Origin: Mucilaginibacter roseus
GTDB taxonomy: Bacteria; Bacteroidota; Bacteroidia; Sphingobacteriales; Sphingobacteriaceae
Length of the DNA: 64,000 bases
Reading direction: 5' to 3'
Assembly: GCF_021215455.1 (NCBI RefSeq)
Contig: NZ_JAJPWV010000001.1
Coordinates: 868,001 to 932,000 of the forward strand
Shown: piece after piece, positions 18,593 through 27,818 of the stretch
How positions within the stretch are numbered: position 1 is the stretch's first letter
Layout of the letters: every line of letters starts with the position of its first letter
The notes under the pieces: generated by a model
Told to the model about the DNA's origin: nothing
The model's database searches: none
What the model saw: only the letters and a program-made list of their open reading frames with translations
Program-made: the position numbers and the translations under genes

Positions 18593-20518
18593 ATGATTAA
18601 TATTACACTCCCTGATGGTTCCGTTCGTCAGTACGACAAAGGAATCACTTCCATGCAGATCGCGCAGTCGATCTCCGAAGGTTTAGCACGTAACGTATTA
18701 GCGGCCGAAGTAAACGGCCAGGTTTGGGATGCCAGTCGCCCTATTGAAGAAGACAGCAGCATAAAGCTCCTGACCTGGAATGATGCCAATGGTAAATCAA
18801 CCTTCTGGCATTCGTCAGCCCACTTGATGGCCGAAGCGCTTGAGGCTTTGTATCCGGGTACAAAATTCGGCATAGGCCCTGCCATTGAAACAGGTTTTTA
18901 TTACGATGTTGACTTTGGCGACCGTGATTTCTCATCAGAGGAATTTAAAAAGATAGAAGATAAGATTATTGAGCTAGCCAAAGCCAAATCAGAGTACATC
19001 CGCAAGCCGGTTAGCAAGGCGGACGCCATTGAATATTTTACCGAGAAAGGCGATGAGTATAAGCTCGACCTGATTAAGGATCTACCTGACGGTTCCATCA
19101 CTTTCTATACACAGGGTAACTTTACTGACCTTTGTCGTGGGCCGCACATTCCGAATACTGGTTTTGTTAAGGCTGTTAAATTAATGAGTGTTGCCGGCGC
19201 TTACTGGCGTGGCGATGAAAGCCGCAAACAGCTTACCCGTATTTATGGCGTGACTTTCACTAAGCAAAGTGAGCTGACCGAGTATCTGCACATGCTGGAG
19301 GAAGCCAAAAAACGCGACCACCGCAAGCTGGGTAAGGAATTGGAGCTGTTTACCTTTTCCGAAAAAGTGGGCATGGGTTTGCCATTGTGGCTGCCTAAAG
19401 GCACTGCCTTGCGCGAGCGTTTAACTAACTTTTTGCAAAAGGCACAGGTTAAAGCAGGTTATGAGCAAGTGATTACGCCGCACATCGGGCATAAAAACCT
19501 GTATGTAACATCAGGCCACTATGAAAAATATGGTGCAGACTCTTTTCAGCCAATAAAAACGCCGCAGGAAGGAGAGGAGTTCTTATTAAAACCAATGAAC
19601 TGCCCGCACCATTGCGAAATTTATAAATCAAAACCACGCTCATATAAAGATTTGCCGGTACGCTATGCGGAGTTTGGTACCGTTTACCGTTATGAGCAAA
19701 GCGGTGAGTTGCATGGCTTAACCCGTGTACGTGGCTTTACTCAGGATGATGCGCACCTATTCTGCCGCCCGGATCAGGTTAAGGAAGAGTTTAAAAAAGT
19801 TATAGACCTTGTGTTGTATGTTTTTGGAGCACTGGGTTTTGAGGATTATACAGCACAGGTATCGCTTCGTGATCCGGAGAATAAAACCAAATACATCGGT
19901 ACCGATGAGAATTGGGCGCTGGCAGAATCGGCTATTAAAGAAGCGGCTGAAGAAAAAGGTTTAAAAACCGTGGTAGAGCTTGGCGAAGCGGCATTTTATG
20001 GCCCTAAGCTGGATTTTATGGTGAAGGATGCCCTTGGCCGTAAATGGCAGTTGGGCACTATACAGGTTGATTATAATTTGCCTGAGCGTTTTGAGCTGGA
20101 GTACACCGGAAGCGATAACCAGAAGCACCGCCCGGTAATGATACACCGTGCACCATTTGGTTCAATGGAACGTTTTGTGGCTGTGTTGATTGAGCATTGC
20201 GCAGGTAATTTTCCGCTATGGCTTTCCCCTGAGCAATATATTATTCTCCCTATATCTGAAAAATATGAAGAATATGCAAAAAAACTTTCAGATGAATTAA
20301 AAGATTCCGATATTTGCGGGCTAATTGACTTCAGAGATGAGAAGATCGGGCGTAAAATCCGAGATGCTGAAGTTAAAAAGATCCCCTATATGCTTATCGT
20401 TGGCGAAAAAGAAGCCGCAGAAAATGTGGTATCTATTCGCAAACATGGTCAGGGCGACCTGGGCAGCATGAGTGTAGAGGAGTTTATAAAACAGATAACT
20501 AAAGAAATAACAGTATAA
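18593..20518 (+). CDS. thrS: Threonine–tRNA ligase
   Basis: At 641 residues this has the full ThrRS layout: TGS domain (1-61), editing domain (about 65-225), class II catalytic core (about 245-535) and anticodon-binding domain (about 540-640). Visible motifs include [11 protein letters not shown] of the editing site, the zinc cysteine in [10 protein letters not shown] (near 335), and motif 2 [14 protein letters not shown]. It charges tRNA-Thr in the cytoplasm. infC follows with its TTG start codon only 1 bp after the thrS stop, and rpmI and rplT come next: the classic translation cluster. A possible -7 element TATTTTTG lies at 18484-18491. Confidence 0.98.
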   Translation: MINITLPDGSVRQYDKGITSMQIAQSISEGLARNVLAAEVNGQVWDASRPIEEDSSIKLLTWNDANGKSTFWHSSAHLMAEALEALYPGTKFGIGPAIETGFYYDVDFGDRDFSSEEFKKIEDKIIELAKAKSEYIRKPVSKADAIEYFTEKGDEYKLDLIKDLPDGSITFYTQGNFTDLCRGPHIPNTGFVKAVKLMSVAGAYWRGDESRKQLTRIYGVTFTKQSELTEYLHMLEEAKKRDHRKLGKELELFTFSEKVGMGLPLWLPKGTALRERLTNFLQKAQVKAGYEQVITPHIGHKNLYVTSGHYEKYGADSFQPIKTPQEGEEFLLKPMNCPHHCEIYKSKPRSYKDLPVRYAEFGTVYRYEQSGELHGLTRVRGFTQDDAHLFCRPDQVKEEFKKVIDLVLYVFGALGFEDYTAQVSLRDPENKTKYIGTDENWALAESAIKEAAEEKGLKTVVELGEAAFYGPKLDFMVKDALGRKWQLGTIQVDYNLPERFELEYTGSDNQKHRPVMIHRAPFGSMERFVAVLIEHCAGNFPLWLSPEQYIILPISEKYEEYAKKLSDELKDSDICGLIDFRDEKIGRKIRDAEVKKIPYMLIVGEKEAAENVVSIRKHGQGDLGSMSVEEFIKQITKEITV

Positions 20519-20519
20519 C

Positions 20520-21086
20520 TTGGCTTTAAACAGACCGTTCAACAGAGGACCAAGGCCCCCTTTCAAGAAAAAAGAGGCCGAACACAACATCAATCAATTC
20601 ATCAAGGCACCAGAGGTTCGTCTTGTTGGTGATAATGTAGAAACCGGCGTGTATTCACTACGTGACGCGCTTGCCATTGCCCAGGAGCAGGAGCTTGACC
20701 TTGTTGAGATATCGCCTAACGCCAACCCGCCTGTTTGTAAAGTAACCGACTATAATAAGTTTATTTACGAGCAGAAGAAGAAGCTTAAGGAGATTAAAAG
20801 CAACGCTAAACAAACGGTTATAAAAGAAATCCGTTTCGGCCCTAATACTGATGACCATGACTTTGAGTTTAAATTGAAGCATGCCATTAAGTTCCTGGAG
20901 TCGAACGAGAAAGTGCGTGCTTATGTACACTTTAAAGGCCGTTCAATTGTTTACAAGGAACAGGGCGAAATACTCTTATTAAAATTTGCACAGGCGTTAG
21001 AGGAAGTAGGGAAGGTTGAGCAATTACCAAAATTAGAGGGTAAGCGTATGTTTTTAACCGTCGCTCCAAAAGGTGCTAAAAAATAG
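20520..21086 (+). CDS. infC: Translation initiation factor IF-3
   Basis: The 188-residue protein contains both IF-3 domains joined by a lysine-rich linker ([21 protein letters not shown]). Visible signatures are [19 protein letters not shown] and [20 protein letters not shown]. It binds the 30S subunit and checks start codon selection. The frame can only start at TTG 20520-20522, one base after the thrS stop codon. A rare start codon is a known device for IF-3 self-regulation (AUU in Escherichia coli). A basic N-terminal extension ([15 protein letters not shown]) precedes the first domain. Confidence 0.97.
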   Translation: MALNRPFNRGPRPPFKKKEAEHNINQFIKAPEVRLVGDNVETGVYSLRDALAIAQEQELDLVEISPNANPPVCKVTDYNKFIYEQKKKLKEIKSNAKQTVIKEIRFGPNTDDHDFEFKLKHAIKFLESNEKVRAYVHFKGRSIVYKEQGEILLLKFAQALEEVGKVEQLPKLEGKRMFLTVAPKGAKK

Positions 21087-21149
21087 AATTCGATATTCGA
21101 AATAAAATAAAACGTTGCGAAAACGTCTAAACACAAACAAATAAGAGTT

Positions 21150-21350
21150 ATGCCAAAAATGAAAACCAATTCCAGTGCTAAAAAGCGTTTTAAGCTTACT
21201 GGAACCGGTAAAATTGCAAGGAAAAACGCATACAAAAGCCACATCTTAACCAAGATGTCGACCAAACGTAAGCGTAACTTAGGTCACACCAGCTTAGTGT
21301 CTGATGCTGACATGGGTAACGTAAAACGTATGCTTTGTATCGGCAAGTAA
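21150..21350 (+). CDS. rpmI: Large ribosomal subunit protein bL35
   Basis: The 66-residue basic protein starts [20 protein letters not shown] and carries the typical [14 protein letters not shown] stretch. It is a structural protein of the 50S subunit. It lies between infC and rplT as in most bacteria, and the three are probably one transcript. Confidence 0.98.
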   Translation: MPKMKTNSSAKKRFKLTGTGKIARKNAYKSHILTKMSTKRKRNLGHTSLVSDADMGNVKRMLCIGK

Positions 21351-21429
21351 TTAATTTAAATTTTTAACCAGGTATTAGAGTACAAAAGTTCGCGCTTAAG
21401 CGGCACTCACTACCAAAAACAACAACAAG

Positions 21430-21774
21430 ATGCCACGTTCAGTAAACGCAGTTGCGTCACGCAGACGAAGAAAAAGAATCTTGAACCTCGCTAAAGGTTA
21501 TTGGGGTTCACGCAGCAAGGTTTATACCATTGCAAAAAACACAGTAGAAAAAGGTTTACAGTACGCTTACCGCGACCGTAAAACCAAAAAAAGAGAGTTC
21601 AGAGCTTTGTGGATCCAGCGTATTAACGCCGGTGCCCGTGAGCACGGAATTTCATATTCGCAATTAATGGGCAAATTAGCCGCTAAAGAGATCGGTTTAA
21701 ACCGTAAGGTATTAGCTGACCTGGCTATGAACAACCCAGATGCATTCAAAGCAATTATTGACGCAGTAAAATAG
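21430..21774 (+). CDS. rplT: Large ribosomal subunit protein bL20
   Basis: The 114-residue basic protein has the bL20 pattern [30 protein letters not shown] and [20 protein letters not shown]. It is needed for early 50S assembly and in several bacteria represses its own operon by binding the mRNA. The 79-nt rpmI–rplT gap could hold such a site, but none is recognised. A strong terminator follows. Confidence 0.98.
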   Translation: MPRSVNAVASRRRRKRILNLAKGYWGSRSKVYTIAKNTVEKGLQYAYRDRKTKKREFRALWIQRINAGAREHGISYSQLMGKLAAKEIGLNRKVLADLAMNNPDAFKAIIDAVK

Positions 21775-21800
21775 TTCTGTTTAGCAACGTTTTACATTGA

Positions 21801-21832
21801 AAAGCGCCCGGTATTAGTCGGGCGTTTTTTTT
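21801..21832 (+). terminator. Terminator of the thrS–infC–rpmI–rplT unit
   Basis: CGCCCG (21805-21810) pairs with CGGGCG (21819-21824) around an 8-nt loop, followed by eight T. Confidence 0.88.
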
Positions 21833-21894
21833 GTGCATTTTTTCTTTTAAAATTTATTTTACATATTCAGGTAATTTTAGTTCGTCCTGATTAA

Positions 21895-22563
21895 ATGGAA
21901 CTCACCAAACCTGTCGCCAAAAAAATAGCCGAATTTGCACCTTTTGCCGAGATGATGCCCGGCGTAACCATTATACATCATATAGCCGATTTTTCAGTAG
22001 TCCACATGTGTTCAAAAGGGCTTAAGCTACTGGGCGTAACCATAAACGAACTACGTCAAATGGGTGTAGATTATTATCCCCGATATTTTAATATGGAATA
22101 TATGGAAGGCCTGTTGCCCAAAATGGAAAAGCTACTTAGCGATAATAAAGAGAACGAAAGCTTCAGTTATTTTCAACAGGTAAAATATGCCGGTAAAAAT
22201 GATTGGACCTGGCACATTACATCCACCGGTATATTTATGTGGGATGATAACGGTAAGCCTCTACTAACCATAACAACTGCGCTGCCTATTGAAAGCCTTA
22301 AAGAGGTTGAGCCTAAAGCCGAAAGGTTGTTAGCAGAAAATATATTTCTCCGTAAAAACGCGGCACGCTTTGGGCTACTTACCAGGCGCGAGATTAGCAT
22401 ACTAAAGTTAGTAGCCGGTGGAAAGAGCTCGCCCGAAATAGCCGGAGAATTATTTATTTCAGCTGAAACTGTACAAACCCACCGTCGAAACATTAAGCAG
22501 AAACTCGGTATAGCCAACAACTTTGAATTTGTTGAATATGCCCGCGCTTTTAATCTCATATAA
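21895..22563 (+). CDS. LuxR-type transcriptional regulator with PAS-like sensor domain
   Basis: The 222-residue protein has an N-terminal sensor part (about 20-130) that resembles a PAS fold, with MCSKGLKLLGVTINELRQMG and FSYFQQVKYAGKNDWTWHITS. The C-terminal LuxR helix-turn-helix (about 155-215) reads LTRREISILKLVAGGKSSPEIAGEL…SAETVQTHRRNIKQKLG. It should bind DNA in response to a cytoplasmic signal that cannot be deduced. No receiver phosphorylation site is present. It converges with the SRPBCC gene, sharing a two-way terminator. Confidence 0.9.
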   Translation: MELTKPVAKKIAEFAPFAEMMPGVTIIHHIADFSVVHMCSKGLKLLGVTINELRQMGVDYYPRYFNMEYMEGLLPKMEKLLSDNKENESFSYFQQVKYAGKNDWTWHITSTGIFMWDDNGKPLLTITTALPIESLKEVEPKAERLLAENIFLRKNAARFGLLTRREISILKLVAGGKSSPEIAGELFISAETVQTHRRNIKQKLGIANNFEFVEYARAFNLI

Positions 22564-22596
22564 AAAAGGCGCTTACAATTTTTTGCAGCGCCTTTT
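22564..22596. terminator. Two-way terminator between convergent genes
   Basis: AAAAGGCGCT (22564-22573) and AGCGCCTTTT (22587-22596) form a perfect 10-bp stem with A and T runs on both sides, serving the LuxR gene on one strand and the SRPBCC gene on the other. Confidence 0.85.
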
Positions 22597-22612
22597 CATA
22601 AGGATTTGAGTT

Positions 22613-23356
22613 CTATAAAAGCGGATCAGTGCTTCTTTCGTTCAATTCACGGGTATCATTGTCAATATCCATGTACTGCTTAAAGTTTTGTACATCGGCG
22701 TTAACCATGCTTTTAAAAACCGGATTAAGCACATGCGCTATGCTTGCACCAAAGCCGCCTGCGGGTGGGTGGTAGCTGATCACCACATCAACCAGGGTTC
22801 CGCCATTTTCGGCATCCCTGAAACGTACTTTACCAGCATTGTCAATTATCGACCCTGGCAACGAACTCCAACCAATCATGTAGCCGGGCTCGTCCTTCAC
22901 AATCTCAGCATCCCAGGTAACGCGCGCCACACCTGCTGGTAATTTAAGCTCCCAATGTGAACGTGTACTATCTATTACTTGCACGCTTTCCAGGTGCTTC
23001 ATAAAAAGTGGCAGGTTATCCAGCTGGCGCCAAAACTCATAAACCTGATAGCGGGGTTTATTCACTACAAAAGCCGAGCGGATATTAACGTTCACCACGT
23101 CATCTCTAGTTGTTTTGCCAACGCGGCTATATAACTCGCAGTGGCCGGTAAAACCCCGGCTTAACAGATAGCCGCCGGCGCCAAGTTTTATAATGCTTGA
23201 AAACGGACTTTTAAAAAGGTTTTTGAAACCCGATATTCCTAATTTAACACCGGTAGCGATAGATATATAACGCTCGGGCCAGGTCAAATTTATAGGCTCC
23301 GCACTATTTTCGGCGCGGTGGTAGTTGTTTGACAACTGTAAGGATGCATTCGACAT
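22613..23356 (-). CDS. SRPBCC-family protein with N-terminal membrane-associated segment
   Basis: The 247-residue protein starts with a region (about 22-75) containing ERYISIATGVKLGISGF and IIKLGAGGYLLSRGF, similar to the DUF2892-type membrane hairpin. It is followed by an SRPBCC/polyketide cyclase-like domain (about 95-225) with VYEFWRQLDNLPLFMKHLESV and a conserved W in IGWSSLPGS. Proteins of this kind bind hydrophobic ligands or coenzyme Q-like molecules, or respond to stress; the ligand is unknown. It is transcribed alone, divergent from the B12 unit. Confidence 0.85.
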   Translation of the reverse strand: MSNASLQLSNNYHRAENSAEPINLTWPERYISIATGVKLGISGFKNLFKSPFSSIIKLGAGGYLLSRGFTGHCELYSRVGKTTRDDVVNVNIRSAFVVNKPRYQVYEFWRQLDNLPLFMKHLESVQVIDSTRSHWELKLPAGVARVTWDAEIVKDEPGYMIGWSSLPGSIIDNAGKVRFRDAENGGTLVDVVISYHPPAGGFGASIAHVLNPVFKSMVNADVQNFKQYMDIDNDTRELNERSTDPLL

Positions 23357-23478
23357 AATTATATGTTTTTAAGTAGATTACTTATATAACATCACGCCAT
23401 AAAAGGAGTTTTGCTTTAGTTAAAAAACTTGCATTCATCGGCGCTGAATTTTTTTAATGTAGTAGCTGCTATTTGTTG

Positions 23479-23486
23479 TACATTTG
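23479..23486 (+). promoter_or_regulatory. Probable -7 element upstream of the cobalamin riboswitch
   Basis: TACATTTG matches the Bacteroidota -7 consensus TAnnTTTG and lies just before the riboswitch. At the expected -33 place the sequence is AATG, a weak match. Confidence 0.5.
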
Positions 23487-23494
23487 TGCGCTTT

Positions 23495-23670
23495 TGGTTT
23501 TGTAGTGGTTGGTTTAATAATCGCACAAATTAAAAGGGAATACGGTGTGAGTCCGTAACTGTCCCGCAGCTGTAAGCTCCGTAACCAAATATCCGTCAAT
23601 AAGCCACTGTAGCAAGTAACTATGGGAAGGCAGGATAGTGGGGAGTAAGTCAGAATACCTGCCACAAGTG
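23495..23670 (+). promoter_or_regulatory. Cobalamin (AdoCbl-type) riboswitch
   Basis: The leader contains the conserved pieces in order: AAAAGGGAATACGGTG, GAGTCCGTAACTGTCCCGCAGCTGTAA, GCCACTG, ATGGGAAGGC and the B12 box AAGTCAGAATACCTGCC (about 23647-23663). These are the core of the vitamin B12 riboswitch. It lies about 115 nt before the receptor start codon and would switch off the uptake operon when B12 is plentiful. The outer boundaries are estimates. Confidence 0.95.
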
Positions 23671-23782
23671 ATAATTATTCAAAGCTTTCGGGGATTGAAG
23701 CTTGAATGGCATGTGCGCGCACATCTCACTCAGGCTAATTCCTTTTATTTTTTTTGAATTTAATAACTGTGGCAACGTCAAT

Positions 23783-25783
23783 ATGTTAAACAAAAATCTT
23801 TTTGCATTAAATGCGATAGCGTTTTCCATATTGTGTGTAAGTCCGCGTGTATTCGGGCAATCTGACAGTACCCGTAACCTTAAGGAAGTAAATGTTCAGG
23901 GCATTACATCGGATGTTTTCAAAACTGCTGCACCCGTTCAATCCGTTACATCTTCAGACTTTTCGAGATACAGTGCTTTCAGCGTAGCAGATGCGGTTCG
24001 AAATTTTTCGGGAGTGGCCGTGCGCGATTACGGTGGAATCGGGGGGCTAAAAACGGTATCGGTACGTAGCATGGGTGCCGGTTATACCAGTGTTTTGTAC
24101 GATGGCATTCTCATAAACGATGCCCAAACCGGGCAGGTAGATTTGGGCAGGTTCAACTTATTGAATTTGCAGCAGATTATTTTGTATACCGGACAGCCGC
24201 TAAACCTGAACCTGCCGGCACGTTCTTATGCAAACTCGGCGGTACTATCGCTCATCACTAAGCAACCTCAGTTAAGCCGGGAAAAACCCAACCGTTTTAC
24301 CGCCGGTATTCGCGCAGGGAGCTTCGGTTTAATTAATCCTTATTTGCAATGGCAGCAGCGTTTGAGCGGTAATTGGTCAATGGTACTTAATGGCTCTACG
24401 CTGAACGCTAACGGGAATTACCGGTTTAAAGATTCGTTTGGTGGTAAGGATACCATCGGCAGGCGGGTGAATAGTGATGTATCTACGCAGCAGATTGATG
24501 GGGGAGTTTACTATAGCAGGAATGACAGCACCAAATTCAGGCTTCAATTTAATTATATTAACTCAGACCGCGGTTTGCCGGGACCGGTGATATTAAATGC
24601 CGTTTATGATAATCAACACCTGCTAAATCAGGATGCTTTTGTACAAGCGGCCTACGATCGAATTTGGCAGAATAGTTTACACCTTTTGCTAACTGCTAAG
24701 GCCTCGCACAATTATCAGCACTATACCGATGCTTCATTTTTAAATAACAACGGTGGCGCTAATGAGCACTATACGCAGCGGGAGATCTACCAATCAGCAA
24801 CGTTGAGCTATAAGCCCTTGCAAAACTGGGAAATAGCCTACGGTACAGATGCATCATTTGTAGATATGGACGTCGACGTATACAAATACGTTTTCCCAAA
24901 GCGCTTGTCGCTGTATAACATTTTGGCGAGTAACCTGAAGTTAGGCCGTTTTGGCATTCAAACAAGTTTGCTCAGTACCTATATTAACGATGATAATGAA
25001 ACAAACGCTGCCGCAAAATCGAAATCAGCGTGGAGCCCTACACTCGTGGCAAGCTACGAAGCTATGAAGAACGGAGAACTGCTGATACGGGCTTTTTATA
25101 AAAATGTCTATCGTTACCCCAACCTGTCCGAACAATATTACTATGCCGTACAGCCACGTGATATTAAACCAGAGCAATCGCGACAATACAATGTGGGTGC
25201 TGTTTATACCAAAAATCTTGACGGTTTTGCCGAGTATGTATCTGCCGGCGTTGATGGTTATTATTATAACGTAACCAATAAGATATTCACTTTTCCGGGC
25301 CGCTCTGCAGAAATTATCAGCGTGCGTAACATCGGCAAGGTAGACATTCGCGGGCTTGATGTTAATATTAAAACTCGTTTTAAGCCGGTTGCAGATTACA
25401 CCGGGTTATTCAATCTTTCATACACCTATCAAAAGGCAATTGATATTAGCAACATGGGAGACAGCTTTTACAAAGAGCAAATACCGTATACACCAAAACA
25501 CACGCTTGCTTTAAATGCTGGAGTTAAACATCAAGGCATCGGCCTGTTTTATAATCATATTTTTTCGTCATCGCGCTATTACCTAAGCAATAACCGCCCG
25601 GAGTATTATCTGCCGGCATATCATATTAGCGACTTTTCTTTTACTTATGATTTCAGGTTGTTTAAAAAACAATTTTACTCGGCTTTAGAGGTCAACAACG
25701 CTTTTAATAGTGATTACGTCATTGTTAAAGGTTACCCGATGCCGCCACGATCAATACGCTTAACACTTCAATTAACAATTTAA
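23783..25783 (+). CDS. BtuB-like TonB-dependent cobalamin receptor
   Basis: From the ATG at 23783 the protein has 666 residues with a signal peptide ending at VFGQ. A plug domain follows (EVNVQGITSDVFKTAAPVQSV, VSVRSMGAGYTSVLYDGI), then a 22-strand-type barrel ending with an aromatic strand (SIRLTLQLTI). An upstream frame to 23702 is open but would put 27 residues before the signal peptide. It lies directly under the cobalamin riboswitch, which makes vitamin B12 or a related corrinoid the likely substrate. It transports across the outer membrane using TonB energy. Confidence 0.93.
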   Translation: MLNKNLFALNAIAFSILCVSPRVFGQSDSTRNLKEVNVQGITSDVFKTAAPVQSVTSSDFSRYSAFSVADAVRNFSGVAVRDYGGIGGLKTVSVRSMGAGYTSVLYDGILINDAQTGQVDLGRFNLLNLQQIILYTGQPLNLNLPARSYANSAVLSLITKQPQLSREKPNRFTAGIRAGSFGLINPYLQWQQRLSGNWSMVLNGSTLNANGNYRFKDSFGGKDTIGRRVNSDVSTQQIDGGVYYSRNDSTKFRLQFNYINSDRGLPGPVILNAVYDNQHLLNQDAFVQAAYDRIWQNSLHLLLTAKASHNYQHYTDASFLNNNGGANEHYTQREIYQSATLSYKPLQNWEIAYGTDASFVDMDVDVYKYVFPKRLSLYNILASNLKLGRFGIQTSLLSTYINDDNETNAAAKSKSAWSPTLVASYEAMKNGELLIRAFYKNVYRYPNLSEQYYYAVQPRDIKPEQSRQYNVGAVYTKNLDGFAEYVSAGVDGYYYNVTNKIFTFPGRSAEIISVRNIGKVDIRGLDVNIKTRFKPVADYTGLFNLSYTYQKAIDISNMGDSFYKEQIPYTPKHTLALNAGVKHQGIGLFYNHIFSSSRYYLSNNRPEYYLPAYHISDFSFTYDFRLFKKQFYSALEVNNAFNSDYVIVKGYPMPPRSIRLTLQLTI

Positions 25784-25792
25784 TATAATAAA

Positions 25793-26860
25793 ATGAGATC
25801 ATTTAAACACAGCTACTTATTATTTCTATCAGCCCTGTCATTATTAGCTACGTCATGTAGTAAAGATGATGATCCAATCATCGACGACAATTTAGGGTCA
25901 GGCGTGTTCATAGTTAACCAGGGAGCATTCAGCGCAAGTAATGCTTCGCTAACGTTTTATAATACCACCACTAAAAAGGTTACTTTGGATGTATTTTCAG
26001 CGGTTAATGGTGCAGGCTTAGGCGCCGTAGCGAATGACGCGGCTATTTATGGCTCAAAAATGTACATCACGGTAAACGTTTCGAGCACTCTGGAGGTTAT
26101 TAATCCGCTGAACGGTAAGCTAATTAAGCATATCGATATGAAGAACAATGGAGTTGCGCGCCAGCCAAGGTATGTCGCTTTTTATAAAAACAAGGCTTAC
26201 ATCACATCGTACGACAACACGGTAGCTGTACTTGATACAGCCAGCCTCAATGTTGAGAAATTTATCACCGTAGGCCGTAACCCGGAGCAACTGGCTGTAG
26301 CTAACGGAAAGCTTTATGTAGCTAATTCAGGCGGCCTCACGTTTGGCAATCCGGATAAAAGCGTTTCTGTTATTGATTTGAACACAAATACCGAGACTAA
26401 AAAAATCACAGTTCCGGCCAATCCGGTAAGTTTGGCTGTTGATGCCGGTGGCGACGTATACGTAATTTCAGCAGGCGATTACGACAAAATTCCACCTGCA
26501 CTCACTATCATTAACAGCGCTAACGACGCAATAAAATCAAGCGAAACTACCGATATAAGCTACGGTAATACCGTCGCGATAGCCGGAAACAAAGCATATT
26601 TTATATCAAGCTCCGGTAATATAGTGGTGTATGATACTGCAACGGACCAGGTAAGTAACGAAAATTTTATAACCGGCAATTTCAAAATTAAAACGCCTTA
26701 TGCCATAGCCGTTAAAGAAAGCACTGGTGAAGTATTCGTTACAGATGCTAAAGGTTATACAGCTGATGGTAAACTGTATATTTTTAATCGTGATGGAGCA
26801 GTTAAGGATAGCGCGGCTACAGGATTGATTCCGGGTAAAATTGTATTTAAAAACAACTAA
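25793..26860 (+). CDS. BtuG-like surface lipoprotein (YncE/DUF5074-type beta-propeller)
   Basis: The 355-residue protein has a lipoprotein signal (LSLLATSCSKDDD, lipid cysteine in SCS). It then shows repeated propeller blades of about 45 residues with the recurrent patterns KMYITVN, KAYITSYDN, KLYVANSG and GEVFVTDAKG. In Bacteroides, BtuG is such a propeller, is surface-exposed, binds cobalamin very tightly and caps BtuB. Its place 10 bp after a riboswitch-controlled BtuB-like gene supports the same role here. The match is by fold pattern and context; ligand-binding residues cannot be verified by eye. Confidence 0.88.
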   Translation: MRSFKHSYLLFLSALSLLATSCSKDDDPIIDDNLGSGVFIVNQGAFSASNASLTFYNTTTKKVTLDVFSAVNGAGLGAVANDAAIYGSKMYITVNVSSTLEVINPLNGKLIKHIDMKNNGVARQPRYVAFYKNKAYITSYDNTVAVLDTASLNVEKFITVGRNPEQLAVANGKLYVANSGGLTFGNPDKSVSVIDLNTNTETKKITVPANPVSLAVDAGGDVYVISAGDYDKIPPALTIINSANDAIKSSETTDISYGNTVAIAGNKAYFISSSGNIVVYDTATDQVSNENFITGNFKIKTPYAIAVKESTGEVFVTDAKGYTADGKLYIFNRDGAVKDSAATGLIPGKIVFKNN

Positions 26861-26917
26861 ACGCCAAGTTTACAAATTGCTTTTTAATCGTTAATTTCGC
26901 ATACAAATTTATAAGCA

Positions 26918-27490
26918 ATGTCGGCATACAACATGAACACCCGCAACACCGTACTTATATTAATGATTATAGGTGCTATAGCAATGCGCTTTGTTACTTT
27001 TGAGTTTCAGCAGTTGAGTAATTTTACCCCTGTTGGTGCGGTGGCTTTATTTGCCGGTACTTATTTTACTGATAAGTGGAAATCATTCTTTGTACCGCTT
27101 GTGGTACTATTTTTAAGTAACATAGGCATCAACTATCTGTATACCGGCCAGGTCGCTTGGTTTTCCTGGTTTGACCTCGTAACATATTCATGCTTTGCTT
27201 TAACAGTATTGATCGGTGCGCTTATTAAGAAGGTGAATGTGCTTAACGTGTTGGCCGGATCCGTTGCTTCAGCCGTTTTATTCTGGCTGATAACCGATTT
27301 GCCCTTTCTGTATGGCACATATTACACGCACGACATGAGCGGTTACATAACCTCACTTACTAACGCATTGCCCTTTCTGCGGAATATGCTTATGAGCGAC
27401 GCTGTTTTCGGCCTGTTATTGTATGGTGGCTTTGAATTAGCTAAAAATAAATATACTATTTTACGCAGCAGGCACGAGCTTGCTATGTAA
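26918..27490 (+). CDS. Small polytopic membrane protein of the B12 unit (DUF6580-like)
   Basis: The 190-residue protein has about five or six hydrophobic segments (for example VLILMIIGAIAMRFV, SFFVPLVVLFLSNIGI, LVTYSCFALTVLIGALI, VASAVLFWLITDLPF) and the phrase FTPVGAVALFAGTYF near residue 36. It resembles the DUF6580 family, whose size and helix count recall ECF-transporter S components. It starts 58 bp after the propeller gene and is followed by a terminator, so it probably belongs to the B12-regulated unit and may move a corrinoid or precursor through the inner membrane (inference). No BtuCDF-type genes are nearby. Start: ATG 26918 or codon 6. Confidence 0.8.
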   Translation: MSAYNMNTRNTVLILMIIGAIAMRFVTFEFQQLSNFTPVGAVALFAGTYFTDKWKSFFVPLVVLFLSNIGINYLYTGQVAWFSWFDLVTYSCFALTVLIGALIKKVNVLNVLAGSVASAVLFWLITDLPFLYGTYYTHDMSGYITSLTNALPFLRNMLMSDAVFGLLLYGGFELAKNKYTILRSRHELAM

Positions 27491-27510
27491 TTTTAAAATA
27501 TCATAGGTTA

Positions 27511-27539
27511 TTAAGCGGCTCTACACGAGCCGCTTTTTT
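27511..27539 (+). terminator. Terminator of the B12 uptake unit
   Basis: AAGCGGCTC (27513-27521) and GAGCCGCTT (27527-27535) form a 9-bp stem with a 5-nt loop, followed by a T-run. Confidence 0.9.
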
Positions 27540-27818
27540 GTTATAATAATTTATCTATCATCGATTTACATTTCAGTATTTAGTTTACGATATTTACAAA
27601 TGGACTGTTAAACTGTATGCTGGGTAGCTACAACAAAAAATGTTAACTTTTAAAATGTGTTCAGTTAAGGGCTAACGAAAGCGAACCTTAGGGTGGTAGA
27701 ACGGCAACATCTCAGCTAATTAAGTACAATATGTACAATGTTTTTATAAATGGAATACGAAAAGTAGCGTATATAAGAAAGATTAAACGATAGTTGTAAT
27801 ACTATTTATTTTTGGCCA
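27540..27818. other. Gene-free stretch after the B12 unit
   Basis: Nothing recognisable is present apart from the terminator just before it. The NHL gene on the other strand ends here, but I see no clear hairpin for it. Confidence 0.5.

Noticed and set aside
23435..23665. 76-codon frame on the minus strand
   Set aside because: It overlaps the cobalamin riboswitch, whose conserved sequence explains the stretch.
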